Positions 26,313 through 34,640 of a stretch of DNA of 64,000 nucleotides are shown here, piece after piece. The notes beneath the pieces were generated by a model. That model was not told where the DNA came from. It saw nothing but the letters and a program-made list of their open reading frames with translations, and did not search any database. Every line of letters starts with the position of its first letter. Position 1 is the stretch's first letter. The translations under genes and the position numbers were made by a program. The DNA is taken from assembly GCF_000376565.1 (NCBI RefSeq), contig NZ_BARG01000043.1, positions 1 through 64,000 on the forward strand, in the 5' to 3' direction. Source of the DNA: Streptomyces hokutonensis (GTDB taxonomy: Bacteria > Actinomycetota > Actinomycetes > Streptomycetales > Streptomycetaceae).

Positions 26313-26486
26313 TCAGTGGAACTGCTTGGCGGAGTGGTGTCCGGCCCGGTGGCCGGCGAGGCGCAGGCCGAGCAGGGCAAGCGATCCTGCGGTCATCAGC
26401 CAGTGCCCATGCGGCTGAAGGAACGTCAGGTGGCTGGCCGGTCCGAGCGCGAGCTGCAGGTACTCACCGAGACATGGCTCGCACAC
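26313..26486 (-). CDS. Hypothetical small protein, doubtful
   Basis: From GTG 26486 a 57-residue product would contain VCEPCLGEYLQLALGPASHL and a hydrophobic LMTAGSLALLGLRLAG helix. A terminator hairpin lies ten bases after the stop, which favours a real gene. No ribosome site precedes the start, and no family is recognised. Confidence 0.25.
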   Translation of the reverse strand: MCEPCLGEYLQLALGPASHLTFLQPHGHWLMTAGSLALLGLRLAGHRAGHHSAKQFH

Positions 26487-27040
26487 ACGGGCGAGGAGAG
26501 TGGCGCGGGGTCGGGCATGGCGCGGTTTGCGGCGTCGTCGCCAAGGGGAAAGGCCCACTGCGGTCTCCTGAAGGGAGTCGTGGACACGGGCCCCGGCGGA
26601 GGATCCCAAATCACTACTGCCGGGGCCTGGTGCCGCCCGGCTTCTGTAGCCGAGCGCGAACGACGCTAAGCGGAACGTAATCGGACGTCTTGCGATTCTC
26701 CGTTCTGGCGTGCGCACTCGCCTGCCCCCACCGTTCTGGAATCTGTCTCTTGCGGCGGCGGTGTCGGTGTGGGTGTTCGACCGCGGAGGGAAGGCCGGAG
26801 GTCGCAGGCTCCCGCGTCTGTGCAGATGGGGATCGCTTAGGTCTCGAAGGCGGCGGACGTGGGCGGGGGCGTGTTCGGATATGCCGTTCACGACCGGGGC
26901 GCGCTCGCGAGGTGGTCCGACTGTGAGATAAACGCGCCGACTACTTCCACGCATTTGCACACGCCCCAACGCCCGAAACAAGACATTGTCGCCTCAAGCG
27001 TGCATACGTGGCGCGACGGCGGCGATCCTCCTGACGTCGG
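26487..27040. other. Gene-poor stretch
   Basis: Nothing with a credible start and protein pattern is visible on either strand. It precedes the operator and promoter of the DUF397 gene. Confidence 0.4.
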
Positions 27041-27063
27041 CCCGAAATGCAATTGCATTCGGG
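27041..27063. promoter_or_regulatory. Palindromic operator before the DUF397 gene
   Basis: The 14-base core AATGCAATTGCATT (27046-27059) is a perfect palindrome, flanked by cccga and cggg which extend the dyad. Its ATGCA-NN-TGCAT motif recurs at 27525-27536. It lies 40 bases before the GTG at 27099. The likely binder is an XRE/DUF397-type regulator, by inference. Confidence 0.55.
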
Positions 27064-27098
27064 CAACGGGGTGTTCGTTCACCGCAGGAGGTCGTTCG

Positions 27099-27332
27099 GT
27101 GGAGAAACCGACGAACGGGTTCAGTCCCCTCGCAGGCAGCGCCGGACGGGTCGGAACCCAGTGGCGGAAGAGTTCGTACAGCAATCCGCAAGGGACGTGT
27201 GTGGAAGTGGCGGAGCCGCGCGGCCCACAGGTCTGGTTCCGTGACTCGAAGACGGGCGACGGGCCGGTGATCACGGTGTCCAGGCGGTCGGCGGCCGTTT
27301 TCACCTCTGCCGTGGCGTGCGGCGAGGTGTGA
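27099..27332 (+). CDS. DUF397 domain protein
   Basis: The 77-residue product shows the DUF397 signature: WRKSSYSNPQGTCVEVAEPR, VWFRDSKTGDGPVITVS, and a final helix. The GTG start has an AGGAGG ribosome site eight bases upstream. DUF397 proteins are actinomycete partners of XRE-family regulators with a DUF5753 domain (as in the BldB/WhiJ-type systems) and influence development. The partner is likely the regulator at 28437-29372. Confidence 0.8.
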   Translation: MEKPTNGFSPLAGSAGRVGTQWRKSSYSNPQGTCVEVAEPRGPQVWFRDSKTGDGPVITVSRRSAAVFTSAVACGEV

Positions 27333-27524
27333 TCCGCTGACCGAAAAGATCCCCGTCCGCTGATGTGTGCATCCGCAAGGAAGCACATGCGGCGGCGGTT
27401 GACCCTTACCTGCCTGCGGAATACATGGTTCCGTGGGCAGGGTCGGTACCGGAGATGACCCTCAGACGAAAAAGGTCATTCAGTGCTGGACATCTCCGGT
27501 GACCGGTCAGTAAGTATGAGCACA

Positions 27525-27536
27525 ATGCAAGTGCAT
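27525..27536. promoter_or_regulatory. ATGCA-NN-TGCAT operator before the methyltransferase
   Basis: ATGCAAGTGCAT repeats the half-sites of the palindrome at 27046-27059 with the same two-base spacer, 47 bases before the ATG at 27584. A common regulator for both genes is likely. Confidence 0.5.
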
Positions 27537-27583
27537 CCCGCCGTTGACGTGGGCGGACGGGTTCTGGATGTCGGGAGGGGTCT

Positions 27584-28411
27584 ATGGGGGAGCAGTCCGA
27601 GCCCGGGCAGGGCAAGGACATGGATTTAGGGCAGGACGCGCCGCACAGTGCGCGGATGTACGACTACTTCCTCGGCGGGAAGACCAACTACGCCGTGGAT
27701 CGCGAAGCGGCTGAGGCCGTGACCCGTCTCTTTCCGGCGGTGGGGACTGCGGCCCGGGTCAACCGGGCCTTCATGCACCGCGCGGTGCGCACTCTCGCGG
27801 AGCTGGGGGTGCGGCAGTTCATCGATGTGGGGACCGGGATACCGACGTCTCCGAACCTGCACGAGGTGGTCCAGGCGGTCGCCCCGGAGAGCCGCGTGGC
27901 GTATGTGGACAATGACCCGATCGTGCTCGTGTACGCCGACGAACTCCTCGACGGGAGTGCCGAGGGCGAGACCTGCTATGTGCAGGGAGACGCCGCCAGA
28001 CCCGACGAGGTCATCGCTGCGGTGAAGAGCAGGGACGTCATCGACTTCGAGGAGCCAGTGGCGCTCAGCCTGAATGCCCTGCTGCACTTCATGCCGGGCG
28101 AAGAAGAGCCCTACCGGATCGTCGGTCGGCTTCTCGGTGAACTCGTCCCGGGCTCCTATCTGAGCGTGTCGCACGCCACGGGCGATTTCGCGCCGGAGAC
28201 CATGCAGGCCATCGTCGACACCTACACAGCGCGCGGGACCCCCGTCCAGGTGCGCACCAGGGCGGACGTCGAGCGGCTCTTCGACGGGTTGGAGATGGTC
28301 GATCCAGGGCTGGTCGTCGCACACCGGTGGCGGCCCGAGCCCGGGAGCGGGCCAGGGGTGGTCAGCGACGCCCAGGCAAACCTGTACGCCGGCGTGGGCC
28401 GCAAGCTGTAG
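27584..28411 (+). CDS. SAM-dependent methyltransferase (Methyltransf_19/DUF574)
   Basis: The 275-residue product has the family start APHSARMYDYFLGGKTNYAV, then the SAM-binding FIDVGTGIPTSPNLHEVVQA, the acidic strand VAYVDNDPIVLVYA, and LSLNALLHFMPGEEE and SYLSVSHATGDF. Length is normal. GGAGGGG three bases upstream defines the ATG. In Streptomyces such genes commonly accompany XRE/DUF397 regulators and their substrates are unknown. It converges on the DUF5753 regulator with a 25-base gap. Confidence 0.85.
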   Translation: MGEQSEPGQGKDMDLGQDAPHSARMYDYFLGGKTNYAVDREAAEAVTRLFPAVGTAARVNRAFMHRAVRTLAELGVRQFIDVGTGIPTSPNLHEVVQAVAPESRVAYVDNDPIVLVYADELLDGSAEGETCYVQGDAARPDEVIAAVKSRDVIDFEEPVALSLNALLHFMPGEEEPYRIVGRLLGELVPGSYLSVSHATGDFAPETMQAIVDTYTARGTPVQVRTRADVERLFDGLEMVDPGLVVAHRWRPEPGSGPGVVSDAQANLYAGVGRKL

Positions 28412-28436
28412 AAGTGAGCCGGCGGCCCGTCCGGAC

Positions 28437-29372
28437 TCAGCGACGGTAGCTGTGCACAAGGATGTCGCTGATCTTGCGGGCCGTCTGGCGGGGAACCAGC
28501 GAGGCGACCCGCAGGGCGTCGAACGCCTTGACCCGGATGTCCACGTCCTTCTCGTCCTGGATGATCAGACCCCCGTCGAACCCCTCGGCGTAGACGAGGG
28601 TGGGCAGGATGCCCTCGAAGTCGAAGATCGTCGTCGGTCCCAGATCGACCGGCAGGTCGTAGCGACCAAGTTCGGCGAGTCGGAACACGAAGCGCGGGTC
28701 GTCGGACAGGTTGAGCAGATGCTCCAACTGCTCGCACATGACGGCCTTGGAGCCGACGGGCCGCCGCAGGCTGACCTCATCGATGATCACGATCAGGCGC
28801 TTGCCCTCGGTGACAGCAGAGAAACGCGCCTTGCGCTCCTCACGCAGTTCCGCGAGGGCGTCGCGTTCCTTCAGAGTGCCTGGGCCGCGGTCGATGACCG
28901 CTCGCGAGTAAGCCCGCGTCTGCAGCAGCCCGTGGAGCTGAAGCGGTTCGTACGCCCTGATCCTGGACGCCATGTCCTCGAAACTGACCACGGCCTGCAC
29001 GAATTGGGGGGCCGCCCACGACCACGGCTGCCACCACGTCGGCTCGTTGGCCGCTGCTGCCACCTCCAGCATCCGCTCCTGCTCGGCCGGATCGGTGATG
29101 TTGTACAGCCTGAAGAAATTCGCCAGATCGTGTGCTTTGAACTGGTGATGCCCGCTCTCGATCCGGCTGACCTTCGATGAAGAGCCGGGCAGACCACAGG
29201 CCGCCTCCTGCTGGTTGATCCCGAGGCCGGTCCGCTGCCGGCGCAGTGTATTGCCCAAGATCATCCGCTGTGCGGACGGTGCGGCCTCATTGCGCAGGTA
29301 CCGCACCCTGCGGCCGGCTCCCAGGGAGTCCCCGGCGCCCGGTTCCCCGGCCGATGCCAACTGCTGGACCAC
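28437..29372 (-). CDS. XRE regulator with DUF5753 domain
   Basis: From GTG 29372 (GAGGAGCAAAA upstream) the product has 311 residues. An XRE helix-turn-helix (about 38-95: ILGNTLRRQRTGLGINQQEA, SSSKVSRIESGHHQFK) is followed by the DUF5753 ligand or partner domain (about 120-300) with YEPLQLHGLLQTRAYSRAVI, RKARFSAVTEGKRLIVIIDE and LPTLVYAEGFDGGLIIQDE. These regulators pair with DUF397 proteins such as that at 27099. An 18-base palindrome lies 65 bases before the start and may be an autoregulatory operator. Confidence 0.85.
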   Translation of the reverse strand: MVQQLASAGEPGAGDSLGAGRRVRYLRNEAAPSAQRMILGNTLRRQRTGLGINQQEAACGLPGSSSKVSRIESGHHQFKAHDLANFFRLYNITDPAEQERMLEVAAAANEPTWWQPWSWAAPQFVQAVVSFEDMASRIRAYEPLQLHGLLQTRAYSRAVIDRGPGTLKERDALAELREERKARFSAVTEGKRLIVIIDEVSLRRPVGSKAVMCEQLEHLLNLSDDPRFVFRLAELGRYDLPVDLGPTTIFDFEGILPTLVYAEGFDGGLIIQDEKDVDIRVKAFDALRVASLVPRQTARKISDILVHSYRR

Positions 29373-29834
29373 TTTTGCTCCTCGACCACTGTGAACGGAG
29401 GTGATGCTGTCGGCGCCCATGCTGCACGAGCAGGCCGATTCCGTAGACGGAATCGTAAAAAAGTCCAATATCGTTGGTGTGTGTGGCTGGACCACCACCT
29501 TTGGTGCCGGTCTCGTAAGAGGTAGTGGAGGATGCTGCGGGCGCACAACGTGGCACGGTATGGCGCGCGGTGGCGTTCTGAAGTAGGGCCCGCGCATCTC
29601 GCCAGTTCTGATCAACGGCCGGCCACGATCCGGCGGAGAGGCACTGAACCGTCCTGTACCGAGAGAACGGCTCTGTCCTGCAAGCGGGTACATGGTGGGA
29701 GCGCCTCTGGAGTCGTCGCCGACAGGTTCGTTTCGCGGTCGCTCACTAGGGTTCGGTCGAGGTGCCGCGCACGGCGCAAGCCTGGTTGCCTCTCCTGCCC
29801 GCGAGCACGCGCGGCGTCCGGGTCGGTTGCGGTC
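29373..29834. other. Gap between the chromosomal cassette and the conjugative element
   Basis: No gene is supported here. The stretch holds the promoter region of the leftward XRE regulator (with the palindrome at 29437-29454) and the end zone of the DUF317 gene. No att repeat or integrase is visible, so I cannot tell whether this is the element boundary. Confidence 0.4.
29437..29454. promoter_or_regulatory. 18-base palindrome before the XRE regulator
   Basis: GATTCCGT-AG-ACGGAATC has eight-base perfect arms. It is 65 bases from the GTG at 29372, the normal place for an autoregulatory site. Confidence 0.45.
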
Positions 29835-31199
29835 TCAACGGCCGGGTGCGCGCGTGCTGTTGGCCGCGAGAGCCGGGTTGACGGTACCGATGTCGCGTGC
29901 GGCGTGACGCTGCGGGTGAGGCTGACGTGCTCCCACTCCGTTGGCGAGGGTCTCGGAGATGTCGGCCAGGAGCGAACTCGGGGTGTGGTGGGATGCGGTG
30001 AGGGTCCAGGCGGGTCGGTCGGGGCCGGGGCCAGCCCAGATGGTCCAGGTGGCCAGGTTCTGGGTGGGGTGCTGGGCGGTGAAGGCGTCGAACTGGACGC
30101 CCGCGTCGCCGGCGGGGGACGTCCAGCGGATCCATCGGCCGTCCACGGTGTGCTTCCACCAGGCGTCGCTGAGGGGCTGCGTGGCGGAGGTCACCGTTTT
30201 CTCGTCCACCGACGTGCCGATACTCGTGTCCCAGCCGCCGCCGTCTGCGAGGTGGTCCAGCAGCTCCTGCACCACCGGGGCGGGGGTGGCGCCGGTCGCG
30301 GTGAGGACCCACATCCGGTCGGAGACGGGCGTCTCGTAGGCGGCCACGGTCCACGCAGTCTCGTGGGCGGGGGTCTCGTGGATGCGCTCGATGCGCAGGG
30401 TCTGGGACTCGTGGATGACGTGCGTGGTCTCGTCGGACCAGGTGCGCCACTTCTCCCACTCGCCGTCTGCGTCGAGGAACGCGTCGAGGAGAGCGTCGTG
30501 GTCGCCGGCGTCGGCTGCGTAAGCCGGAACGGTCTCCGGCTCCTGGCGAGCCGATTCAGGCTTGGCTTCGGTGACGGCGAGGGGGGTGCGGGCTTCAGCG
30601 GCAGAGCGTTCGGTGTCGGTCAGGGGTGCCGGGCCGGGGCGCATGTCGGCGGCGTGGACTTTCTCGAAGGCGACCAGGGCTTGGGCGGGTGAGTCAAAGG
30701 TGTCGGCGATCTGGCGCAGGTGGTCCTCGCCGTGGAAGTAGACGGACTTGCCGTTGCGGCCGAGGTAGGTGCCGACCGCGACGGTGGTGTGGCCGTCGTG
30801 GGCGTGGGCGTGGATGAGGAGTTGGCCGTGGCGGATGTCGTCGTGGATCTTCTGTGCCTCGTTGGAGACCTCGCGGATCTCGCTGCGGGTGCACCAGGGC
30901 ATCGGGTAGCTGGCCCAGGTCCATTCCTCGTCTATGGCTTCCTGGAGTCGAGGGGCGATCTCGACGCTTGTGCCCTCGGCGGCCAGGTGCGTGGCTGCGT
31001 CCTTGGCCCAGTAGGGCTCCTCATGGTCGATGCGGACTAGGACCAGGACGTTCTCGGCGACGACGGTCCAGTCGGCCGCCTCCAGGCCCATGTGGGCGAT
31101 GCGGGCCTGGGAACCCGTCAGAACGGCAATGACAGCGCTGGGATGAGTGGGGTGGGTGTCGAGGCGGACATGAGCGTCGATGGGCGGTACGGGGGTCAC
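29835..31199 (-). CDS. DUF317 protein
   Basis: The 454-residue product starts at GTG 31199 with an AGGAG site about 16 bases upstream. The N-terminal ~190 residues form a separate alpha/beta region (HIRHGQLLIHAHAHDGHTTV, YLGRNGKSVYFHGEDHLRQI). The C-terminal half carries tandem DUF317 units with WTVAAYETPVSDRMWVLTAT, HTVDGRWIRWTSPAGDAGVQ and ATWTIWAGPGPDRPAWTLTA. DUF317 occurs almost only in Streptomyces and their mobile elements; its activity is unknown. It is the last gene of the leftward block. The tail (NSTRAPGR) is basic. Confidence 0.75.
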   Translation of the reverse strand: MTPVPPIDAHVRLDTHPTHPSAVIAVLTGSQARIAHMGLEAADWTVVAENVLVLVRIDHEEPYWAKDAATHLAAEGTSVEIAPRLQEAIDEEWTWASYPMPWCTRSEIREVSNEAQKIHDDIRHGQLLIHAHAHDGHTTVAVGTYLGRNGKSVYFHGEDHLRQIADTFDSPAQALVAFEKVHAADMRPGPAPLTDTERSAAEARTPLAVTEAKPESARQEPETVPAYAADAGDHDALLDAFLDADGEWEKWRTWSDETTHVIHESQTLRIERIHETPAHETAWTVAAYETPVSDRMWVLTATGATPAPVVQELLDHLADGGGWDTSIGTSVDEKTVTSATQPLSDAWWKHTVDGRWIRWTSPAGDAGVQFDAFTAQHPTQNLATWTIWAGPGPDRPAWTLTASHHTPSSLLADISETLANGVGARQPHPQRHAARDIGTVNPALAANSTRAPGR

Positions 31200-31265
31200 G
31201 TTGCGGTGTCGTCTCCTGTGCCGGTGGCCGCGCTCTGGGGTCTGGCCACCGGTGCATGCGGGGTG

Positions 31266-32375
31266 CTATCGGGTTGTCCGTGCGGCGGGTGATGCCGTGG
31301 TGGTCGGCGGGCCGGCGCGGGTGGTGGGTGCGGGACGCGGTCGCGGCGGCGGGAGCGGTGCGGTGGCGTGCTGCCAGCGGGTGCGGACGGCGCCGATGTC
31401 GGCGAGGGATCGGCGGGCGCCGACGACGAGTTGGAAGGGTGTGTTCGCCGGGTCGTCGGCGTACGCCTCGATCTGGCGGCCGGCGTGGTCGGCGGTGGCC
31501 AGGAGGGCGCGCTGCAGGGCGCGTTCGCCCCAGTGCTCGACGGAAGCGGCTGGTTCGGCCAGCAGACGGAGGACTTCGCCCGGTTCGCTGCCGCTGTCCA
31601 GCAGACCGCGCTGCTGGGCTTCCCACAGGACGGTGACGGGGTCGACGGGCTCCTGGCGGCGAGTGAGGGCGGTGAGGCATTGCCACAGTCCGGCGTGGAG
31701 GGGCTGGGTGAAGTCCTCGGGGATCAGCCACCGGGCGGACTCGATGGCGGCGGGGTGGGCGGTGGCGGTTGCGAGCAGCACCTGCTCCTCCTCCAACGCC
31801 TCGGCGTAGTCGGGTGCGGGAGGAGACGGCGGTGCCGGGGTACGCGGCAGGACACCCCCGCGTGGAGGGAACCGGGCCGCGATGTCGTCCACGACTCTGG
31901 CGAGTGCCTCGGCCTCGTCGAGCACTGTCCGGACGGGGTGCGGGAGCGAGGCGTCGTGGACGGTCTGGACGAGGTGTTCGGCGGCTCCGTGCAGTCGGCG
32001 GCGGGCGTGCTCCGCCTCGACCATCCGCGCGTAGGCCGGTGCGTGGCGGGACCAGGGGCAGACCTGAATGAGCGTGTGGAGGTACGAGGCGGTCAGCGCG
32101 CGTGCCTCCTTGCGGCTCGCGGCGAGCACGCGGTCGAGCCATTTGGTGTTCTTCGCGTGCTGGGCCGGATCGGGCGGGGGCAGGGTGCTGATGGCGGCGA
32201 ACAGGGCGGCGTGCGCGGCGGTGGAGAACGAGTCGGCGGAGATGCCGCTCACGTCGCCAAGACGGTGCGGATCGAGGAGGAGGGCGCCGAGGAGGGCCTG
32301 CTCGATGTGGAACACCGGCTGCGGTGGTGGGATTGCGTCGAGATCGTCTTCGTCGGATTCGGGGGCGCGGGACAT
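31266..32375 (-). CDS. Tandem DnaB N-terminal-domain protein without ATPase domain
   Basis: The 369-residue product contains a first DnaB_N-like helical domain (about 18-120: FHIEQALLGALLLDPHRLGD, FSTAAHAALFAAISTL) and a second (about 190-320: EEEQVLLATATAHPAAIESA, RWLIPEDFTQPLHAGLWQCL, EPVDPVTVLWEAQQRGLL). No Walker A, Walker B or RecA-like domain follows; the protein ends in a Pro/Thr/Arg tail. In helicases this domain binds primase and loaders, so a decoy, loader or adaptor for host DnaB is conceivable. Its ATG overlaps the stop of the methyltransferase (TGATG). Confidence 0.7.
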   Translation of the reverse strand: MSRAPESDEDDLDAIPPPQPVFHIEQALLGALLLDPHRLGDVSGISADSFSTAAHAALFAAISTLPPPDPAQHAKNTKWLDRVLAASRKEARALTASYLHTLIQVCPWSRHAPAYARMVEAEHARRRLHGAAEHLVQTVHDASLPHPVRTVLDEAEALARVVDDIAARFPPRGGVLPRTPAPPSPPAPDYAEALEEEQVLLATATAHPAAIESARWLIPEDFTQPLHAGLWQCLTALTRRQEPVDPVTVLWEAQQRGLLDSGSEPGEVLRLLAEPAASVEHWGERALQRALLATADHAGRQIEAYADDPANTPFQLVVGARRSLADIGAVRTRWQHATAPLPPPRPRPAPTTRAGPPTTTASPAARTTR

Positions 32376-33652
32376 CAGGCGGTCAGAGTGAAGTCGTTGG
32401 GGTTGAAGGGCCTGTCGTCGAGCTGGGGGGCCAGCAGGCGCGCGGCCAGCAGTGGCGGGACGGCGTTGCCGATCTGGGAGAACTGCTGGCCTTTGTTGCC
32501 CTGCCATGGGTAGTCGGCGGGGAAGGTCTGCAGCATGCCGGCCTCGCGCGCGGTGATCCTGATCGGCGGCGGCGCCGTACCCGACTCCCCGTCCTTGGCA
32601 CCGTCAGAGGGTTCGGCGACCCAGGTGCACTCGTTGGCCCGGTGGCCGAAGAACAGGGTGCCGGCGGGCTCGTCGGCCCGCCGCACGGTGGCGTTGGTCT
32701 GGTTGTTGCTGCGCAGCGACCACGACCAGCGGTGCGCCTCGGCGGTGAACGTGGGGGCCGGAGCATCTGCGGGGCGGTTTTTACCGGGCCGGTCGGCCCA
32801 GCCGGAGCCCTCCCGGCGGGAGGCCAGGACGAGTTCGGCGCTGGGGTGGGGTGTCCAGGTGCCGCGGTCGCGGGCGTCGGTCAGGGTCTTGCGCGAGCCG
32901 GAGGGGAAAGGCTCGGGACCGCCTCCCGGTCCGCCGCCCGCGCACACGGTGGGCACGGGACGGTCGGTGGCACCCCAGCCCAGGGCTTCGGCCATGGACA
33001 CCCACCGTTCACGCCCGGGGCCGAACAGCGACTCCGGCTCGGCGGACTGCGCGTTGGTGGGCGGCGGGGGTTCGGCGGTGCGGGTGCGGGAGGCGAGCAG
33101 GATCGCCCGCTTCCTCGTCTGGGGGACGCCGTAGTCGGCGGCGTTGAGGATGCCGGTCCACACGGAGAATCCCCAGGTCCTCAGGATCGCCGCGTACTGC
33201 CGCCACAGGGGCAGGACGTCGGGGACTTCCTCCATGAGCACCCATTCGGGCTCGCCCGCCAGGTTCAGGGCGTGCAGGTAGCGCATGGGCTCGGCGGCGA
33301 GGAGCGAGCGTGCGTCCGCGCACGCGCCGAGCAGCCGCTCACGGGTGTCGCGTCCGGCGGCGAGGTCGGCGACGGCCTGATGGACGAGGGGCTGGTCGAC
33401 CAGGCCGAGGCGCTTGCCCGCCATGCTCCATGCCTGACATGGAGGAGAGGCGATCAGCCCGAGGATCCGGCCGGAGAAGATCCGTGCCGGATAGGCGGCG
33501 ACGTCGGTCCGGATCGTCAACTGCCCGGCCCGGGCACGGGTCTTGCAGGCCCACTCGTCCCACTCCAGGCCGACATCCCGCGCGCCGAGGACGCTGAGCG
33601 CGTGACTCCAGCCGCCGGGCCCGGCGAACAGGTCGAGGATGATCCGCCTCAC
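32375..33652 (-). CDS. DNA (cytosine-5) methyltransferase
   Basis: The 425-residue product has the C5-methyltransferase motifs in order: I DLFAGPGGWS (7-16), IV SPPCQAWS with catalytic Cys72, VI EEVPDV (141-146, EEV instead of ENV), VIII QTRKRAILLAS (178-188), and X QIGNAVPP near 400. A target-recognition region of about 200 residues lies between VIII and X. GTG 33652 overlaps the upstream stop by four bases. No restriction endonuclease is adjacent, so it may protect the element from host restriction or act with the coupled PP-loop enzyme. Confidence 0.88.
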   Translation of the reverse strand: MRRIILDLFAGPGGWSHALSVLGARDVGLEWDEWACKTRARAGQLTIRTDVAAYPARIFSGRILGLIASPPCQAWSMAGKRLGLVDQPLVHQAVADLAAGRDTRERLLGACADARSLLAAEPMRYLHALNLAGEPEWVLMEEVPDVLPLWRQYAAILRTWGFSVWTGILNAADYGVPQTRKRAILLASRTRTAEPPPPTNAQSAEPESLFGPGRERWVSMAEALGWGATDRPVPTVCAGGGPGGGPEPFPSGSRKTLTDARDRGTWTPHPSAELVLASRREGSGWADRPGKNRPADAPAPTFTAEAHRWSWSLRSNNQTNATVRRADEPAGTLFFGHRANECTWVAEPSDGAKDGESGTAPPPIRITAREAGMLQTFPADYPWQGNKGQQFSQIGNAVPPLLAARLLAPQLDDRPFNPNDFTLTA

Positions 33653-34587
33653 GAGGCCAGTCCGAAGCCGTCCCGCACCGGCTCGGCCTCCGGCTGGGCG
33701 CCGCGGCAGGCCCACGGGGAGCAGCCGTCCACCACCCCGTCCTCCAGCTCTTGGATCGCGGGAGCCTGGTCACCGAGTTCCTGCTGGCGGGCGGCCCACT
33801 CGGCGGCCGTGACGTGGTCGATGGGGGCCTGGTCGAGCGGGACGCGAGAGCGGTGCAGGAACGCCTGCCCCAGCAGGGGGTTCCCGGACGCGTTCGCGCG
33901 GGCGTTGCCCTGGCGGATGGCCGCGTCGAAGGCGACCACGTCCTGCCATTCCTGCGGACTCGTGTCCCGGATGGTGCGCCACTGCGCGTTGCCGTGAAAG
34001 GGACAGCCCAGGCAGGAAGATTTCGGCGTGTCCGCCAGACCGATGGACGTGAGATACCGGATGCAGTCCGAGCGCGACCAGTCGAGGTCTATCAGGGGAT
34101 GACGGTTGCGCATGTACCGGACGTCGGCGTCCTTGGCCCGATGGAATTCATCAGTAGAGATACCTACCCACTGCTCGACGAAGATGCTCTTCGGGATGCG
34201 CTGCGGATAGGGATATCCGAGAAGTTCCCGGACCTTCTTCTTGATCGGCTTTATCTTGTATTCCCCGGTGCACTGTCGCCTGGTCATGCCTTGTTTCCCG
34301 TCCTCGTTGAGGACGTAGAGAGGCATGGATGCGAACCGATGGCCGGGGTCGAGAGCATCGTCTCGGATATTCCCGGAGGTGACACGCAGAACGGGTATCC
34401 CGGCGGGAGTGGCGATTTCTCGTACGAGGCGGTCGAGATGTGAGTAGACCGCGCGGGGCTCCCAGCCGGTATCGGCGAAAATGGCGTAGTCGGCCTTCGG
34501 GAGAATTCCTTGCGCGGACAGGGCGAGCAGGGTGCTGGATTGGACTCCGGCACCTAGCGAGAGGATTTTCAGGGTGGGGGCGGTCAT
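33649..34587 (-). CDS. PP-loop ATPase, PAPS-reductase-like (phage/ICE type)
   Basis: The 312-residue product begins LKILSLGAGVQSSTLLALSA, a PP-loop (SxGxxSS) typical of the PAPS reductase/adenine nucleotide alpha-hydrolase superfamily. It is followed by ADYAIFADTGWEP, MTRRQCTGEYKIKPIKKKVR and KSSCLGCPFHGNAQW. The Cys of RRQC plus CLGC could bind an Fe-S cluster, as in thiolation enzymes of this fold. ATG 34587 has only a weak ribosome site. Its stop overlaps the start of the methyltransferase (GTGA), so the two are translated together. The substrate is unknown; nucleic-acid modification is an inference. Confidence 0.75.
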   Translation of the reverse strand: MTAPTLKILSLGAGVQSSTLLALSAQGILPKADYAIFADTGWEPRAVYSHLDRLVREIATPAGIPVLRVTSGNIRDDALDPGHRFASMPLYVLNEDGKQGMTRRQCTGEYKIKPIKKKVRELLGYPYPQRIPKSIFVEQWVGISTDEFHRAKDADVRYMRNRHPLIDLDWSRSDCIRYLTSIGLADTPKSSCLGCPFHGNAQWRTIRDTSPQEWQDVVAFDAAIRQGNARANASGNPLLGQAFLHRSRVPLDQAPIDHVTAAEWAARQQELGDQAPAIQELEDGVVDGCSPWACRGAQPEAEPVRDGFGLAS

Positions 34588-34640
34588 GGAATTCCGTGGG
34601 TGAGGGCGTGGTGATGCCGCGCGGGGTGTGGGTTGCGGGG

